Assembly (NCBI GenBank): GCA_021802185.1
Contig: JAKAAV010000017.1
Location: forward strand, 1-13,013
Source of the DNA: Chloroflexota bacterium
GTDB taxonomy: Bacteria > Chloroflexota > Limnocylindria > Limnocylindrales > CSP1-4
Length of the DNA stretch: 13,013 nt
Direction of reading: 5' to 3'
This document shows positions 11,284 through 13,013 of this stretch, piece by piece. The notes under the pieces are model-generated. The model did no database searches, was not told where the DNA came from, and saw only the letters and a list, made by a program, of their open reading frames with translations. Each line of letters begins with the position of its first letter. Position 1 is the stretch's first letter. Made by a program: the position numbers and the translations under genes.

Positions 11284-11943
11284 ATGCACGTCGACCCGAG
11301 GCCTCGCGCCGTCCCGTTTGCGCATGCGAGCGAGGCGGAGCTGGCACGGATCCTCGACTACTACGGGATCGCGTGGGAATACGAGCCGCGGCCGTTCCCG
11401 ATCCTGTGGAACCTCGACGGGGCGGTCGTCGAGAGCTTCACGCCCGACTTCTACCTGCCCGAGCTCGACCTGTACGTCGAGCTGACGACGCTCCGGCAGA
11501 GCCTCGTCCGGAAGAAGAACCGCAAACTCCGACGGCTGCGCGGGCTGTACCCGGACGTCCGGATCAAGCTGTTCTACGCCCGCGACTTCCGGGCGCTGAT
11601 GCTGAAGTACGGCCGGATCGGCCTCGTCGACTCGCTGTCGGGGGCGGAGGGGCAGGCGACGCCGCCACGCCCCGACGCCGCGCCGCCGGCCGTCGAGCCG
11701 GACGTCACACCGGCGCCGGCGATCGTCGCGGCCCGGGCCGAAAGCGGGGAGCGGCTCGTCGAGCCGCCGGAACGCTCCGCCGACGCCGCTGCCGAAGTCC
11801 GGGAGGTTCGAGGAGCGGACGAGTCGCGGCCGCGCGATGGCGCACCGGGCGTCGTGGCGCGGCCGGCGAGGACCGGGCGCGGGGGAGGGGATCGACGTCG
11901 TGGAGGCCGGCATGCCCGCGCCCCGCAGGCGTCGCGGGCATGA
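11284..11943 (+). CDS. PDDEXK-like nuclease-fold protein of unknown function
   Basis: The 219-residue protein has a compact N-terminal domain (1-115) and a long Ala/Pro/Arg-rich, probably disordered tail (120-219). The domain resembles the TnsA/T7 endonuclease I-like restriction-endonuclease fold: helix ILDYYGIAWEYEPRPF (23-38), then SFTPDFYLPE (51-60) with Asp55, VELTT (65-69) with Glu66, a basic VRKKNRKLRRLR helix (75-86) and the strand VRIKLFYARD (92-101). In active enzymes the last motif is usually ExK; here Glu66-Leu67-Thr68 lacks that lysine, although lysines follow at 77, 78 and 81. It may be a variant nuclease or a nucleic-acid-binding relic. ATG 11284 is chosen over upstream in-frame options because TAGACT lies seven bases before it. 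It is 23 bases upstream of hpt and probably cotranscribed. Family is moderate confidence; function unknown. Confidence 0.8.
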   Translation: MHVDPRPRAVPFAHASEAELARILDYYGIAWEYEPRPFPILWNLDGAVVESFTPDFYLPELDLYVELTTLRQSLVRKKNRKLRRLRGLYPDVRIKLFYARDFRALMLKYGRIGLVDSLSGAEGQATPPRPDAAPPAVEPDVTPAPAIVAARAESGERLVEPPERSADAAAEVREVRGADESRPRDGAPGVVARPARTGRGGGDRRRGGRHARAPQASRA

Positions 11944-11966
11944 CCTGTCGGAGGGCCTGAGAGCGA

Positions 11967-12523
<557 letters not shown>

Positions 12524-12527
<4 letters not shown>

Positions 12528-12940
12528 ACCGCCGAAGGCTCGGACGTGGCCGGCTCGTCATCGGCGTCGGCGCCGTGCTCACGCTCGTCGGCTGCCTCTT
12601 CCCGTGGGGGCAGACCGCCGGCGTCGGTCTTCCACCGGAATCGACAACCGCGTTCGACGGATTCGGGATCGTGGTGTTCGTGGCCGCGGTCGGCCTGCTC
12701 GCGCTCATCACGCTCCCGTACGCGGCGGGGGACCAGCCGATCGGGCTCGACCGGCCGCTGGCCTTCGCGATCGTCGGCGCTGTCGGGGTGATCGGGTTCC
12801 TGCTGAAGCTCGTCCAGGTGCTCGGCGACGGGCTGCTCGCGCTGCCCGACAAGGGGCTCGGGCTCTGGCTCGCGGCCGTCGGGCTCGTCGTCGTCGTCTG
12901 GGGGCTGGCCGAGATGGCCGCGGAGCGGCCCCGGGCCTAG
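12524..12940 (+). CDS. Small four-helix membrane protein of unknown function
   Basis: The 138-residue protein starts with a basic RRRLGRGR segment (3-10) and has four predicted membrane helices at about 11-29, 47-66, 79-99 and 112-130. The loop between the first two (30-46) is polar and probably faces outward. GTG 12524 overlaps the hpt stop as GTGA, with GGAGG about a dozen bases upstream, so translation is coupled to hpt. I do not recognise the family. The sequence shows no catalytic or binding motif; FPWG (26-29) after the first helix is its most distinctive feature. The reading frame and overlap make it a real gene. Confidence 0.8.
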
Positions 12941-12981
12941 CCTGGGCGCGCCACCGCCGGCAGCCGCGAGGCCCGTCGTGC

Positions 12982-12998
12982 TCCCCTTGGCTGGGGGA
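12982..12998 (+). terminator. Weak hairpin after the membrane-protein gene
   Basis: TCCCC (12982-12986) can pair with GGGGA (12994-12998) about 40 bases after the stop. There is no T tract, and the window ends shortly after, so a terminator role is only possible. Confidence 0.2.
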
Positions 12999-13013
12999 CC
13001 ATCTCCTTCGGCT

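Noticed and set aside
12941..13013. tRNA gene at the right edge
   Set aside because: The GC-rich terminal bases do not fold into a cloverleaf that I can recognise, and there is no T-loop consensus GTTCRANYC.

Overview
The window is very GC-rich bacterial DNA with G/C-dominated third codon positions, tightly packed genes, frequent GTG starts and several starts that look leaderless. The gene content (a CeoB/CeoC-type TrkA pair beside a large KimA-like permease, and a PDDEXK-like protein in front of hpt) recalls Actinomycetota and Chloroflexota. A deep-branching Chloroflexota lineage is my best guess, but the phylum is inferred and not shown. I see no insertion sequence, phage gene, tRNA, rRNA or CRISPR array; the region reads as ordinary chromosome.

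Layout from left to right. (1) Positions 1-3402: a carbohydrate module. A truncated sugar phosphate isomerase/epimerase-like gene and a Gfo/Idh/MocA oxidoreductase form a minus-strand operon (GTGA overlap). It is divergent from a ROK-family repressor with an N-terminal HTH. The 224-bp divergent spacer is AT-richer than its surroundings and carries facing promoter candidates. (2) Positions 3403-3556: a convergent spacer with imperfect 34-bp tandem repeats. (3) Positions 3557-7195, minus strand: a potassium module made of a KimA-like KUP/APC permease, a UspA-like protein, a truncated CeoB-type TrkA protein and a full-length CeoC-type TrkA protein. (4) Positions 7284-8883, minus strand: a YfcE-like metallophosphatase and the 16S rRNA methyltransferase RsmG, four bases apart. 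(5) Positions 8884-9317: a 434-bp spacer with two near-consensus DnaA boxes and a hairpin. (6) Positions 9318-11247, minus strand: a CsoR/RcnR-family metal-sensing repressor and, seven bases downstream, a soluble orphan histidine kinase. (7) Positions 11284-12940, plus strand: a PDDEXK-like protein of unknown function, hypoxanthine phosphoribosyltransferase and a four-helix membrane protein.

Three signals deserve most attention. First, all residues I remember as coordinating K+ in KimA are present in the permease at nearly matching spacing, and its neighbours are nucleotide-binding RCK proteins with no TrkH/TrkG partner; this suggests RCK subunits gating a KimA-type transporter. Second, the csoR promoter region carries a near match to the RcnR operator TACT-G6-N-AGTA lying on its -10 element. 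Third, four genes without a Shine-Dalgarno sequence have a TANNNT -10 element only 6-8 bases before the start codon, while genes internal to operons have good Shine-Dalgarno sequences. This points to a split between leaderless and leadered initiation.
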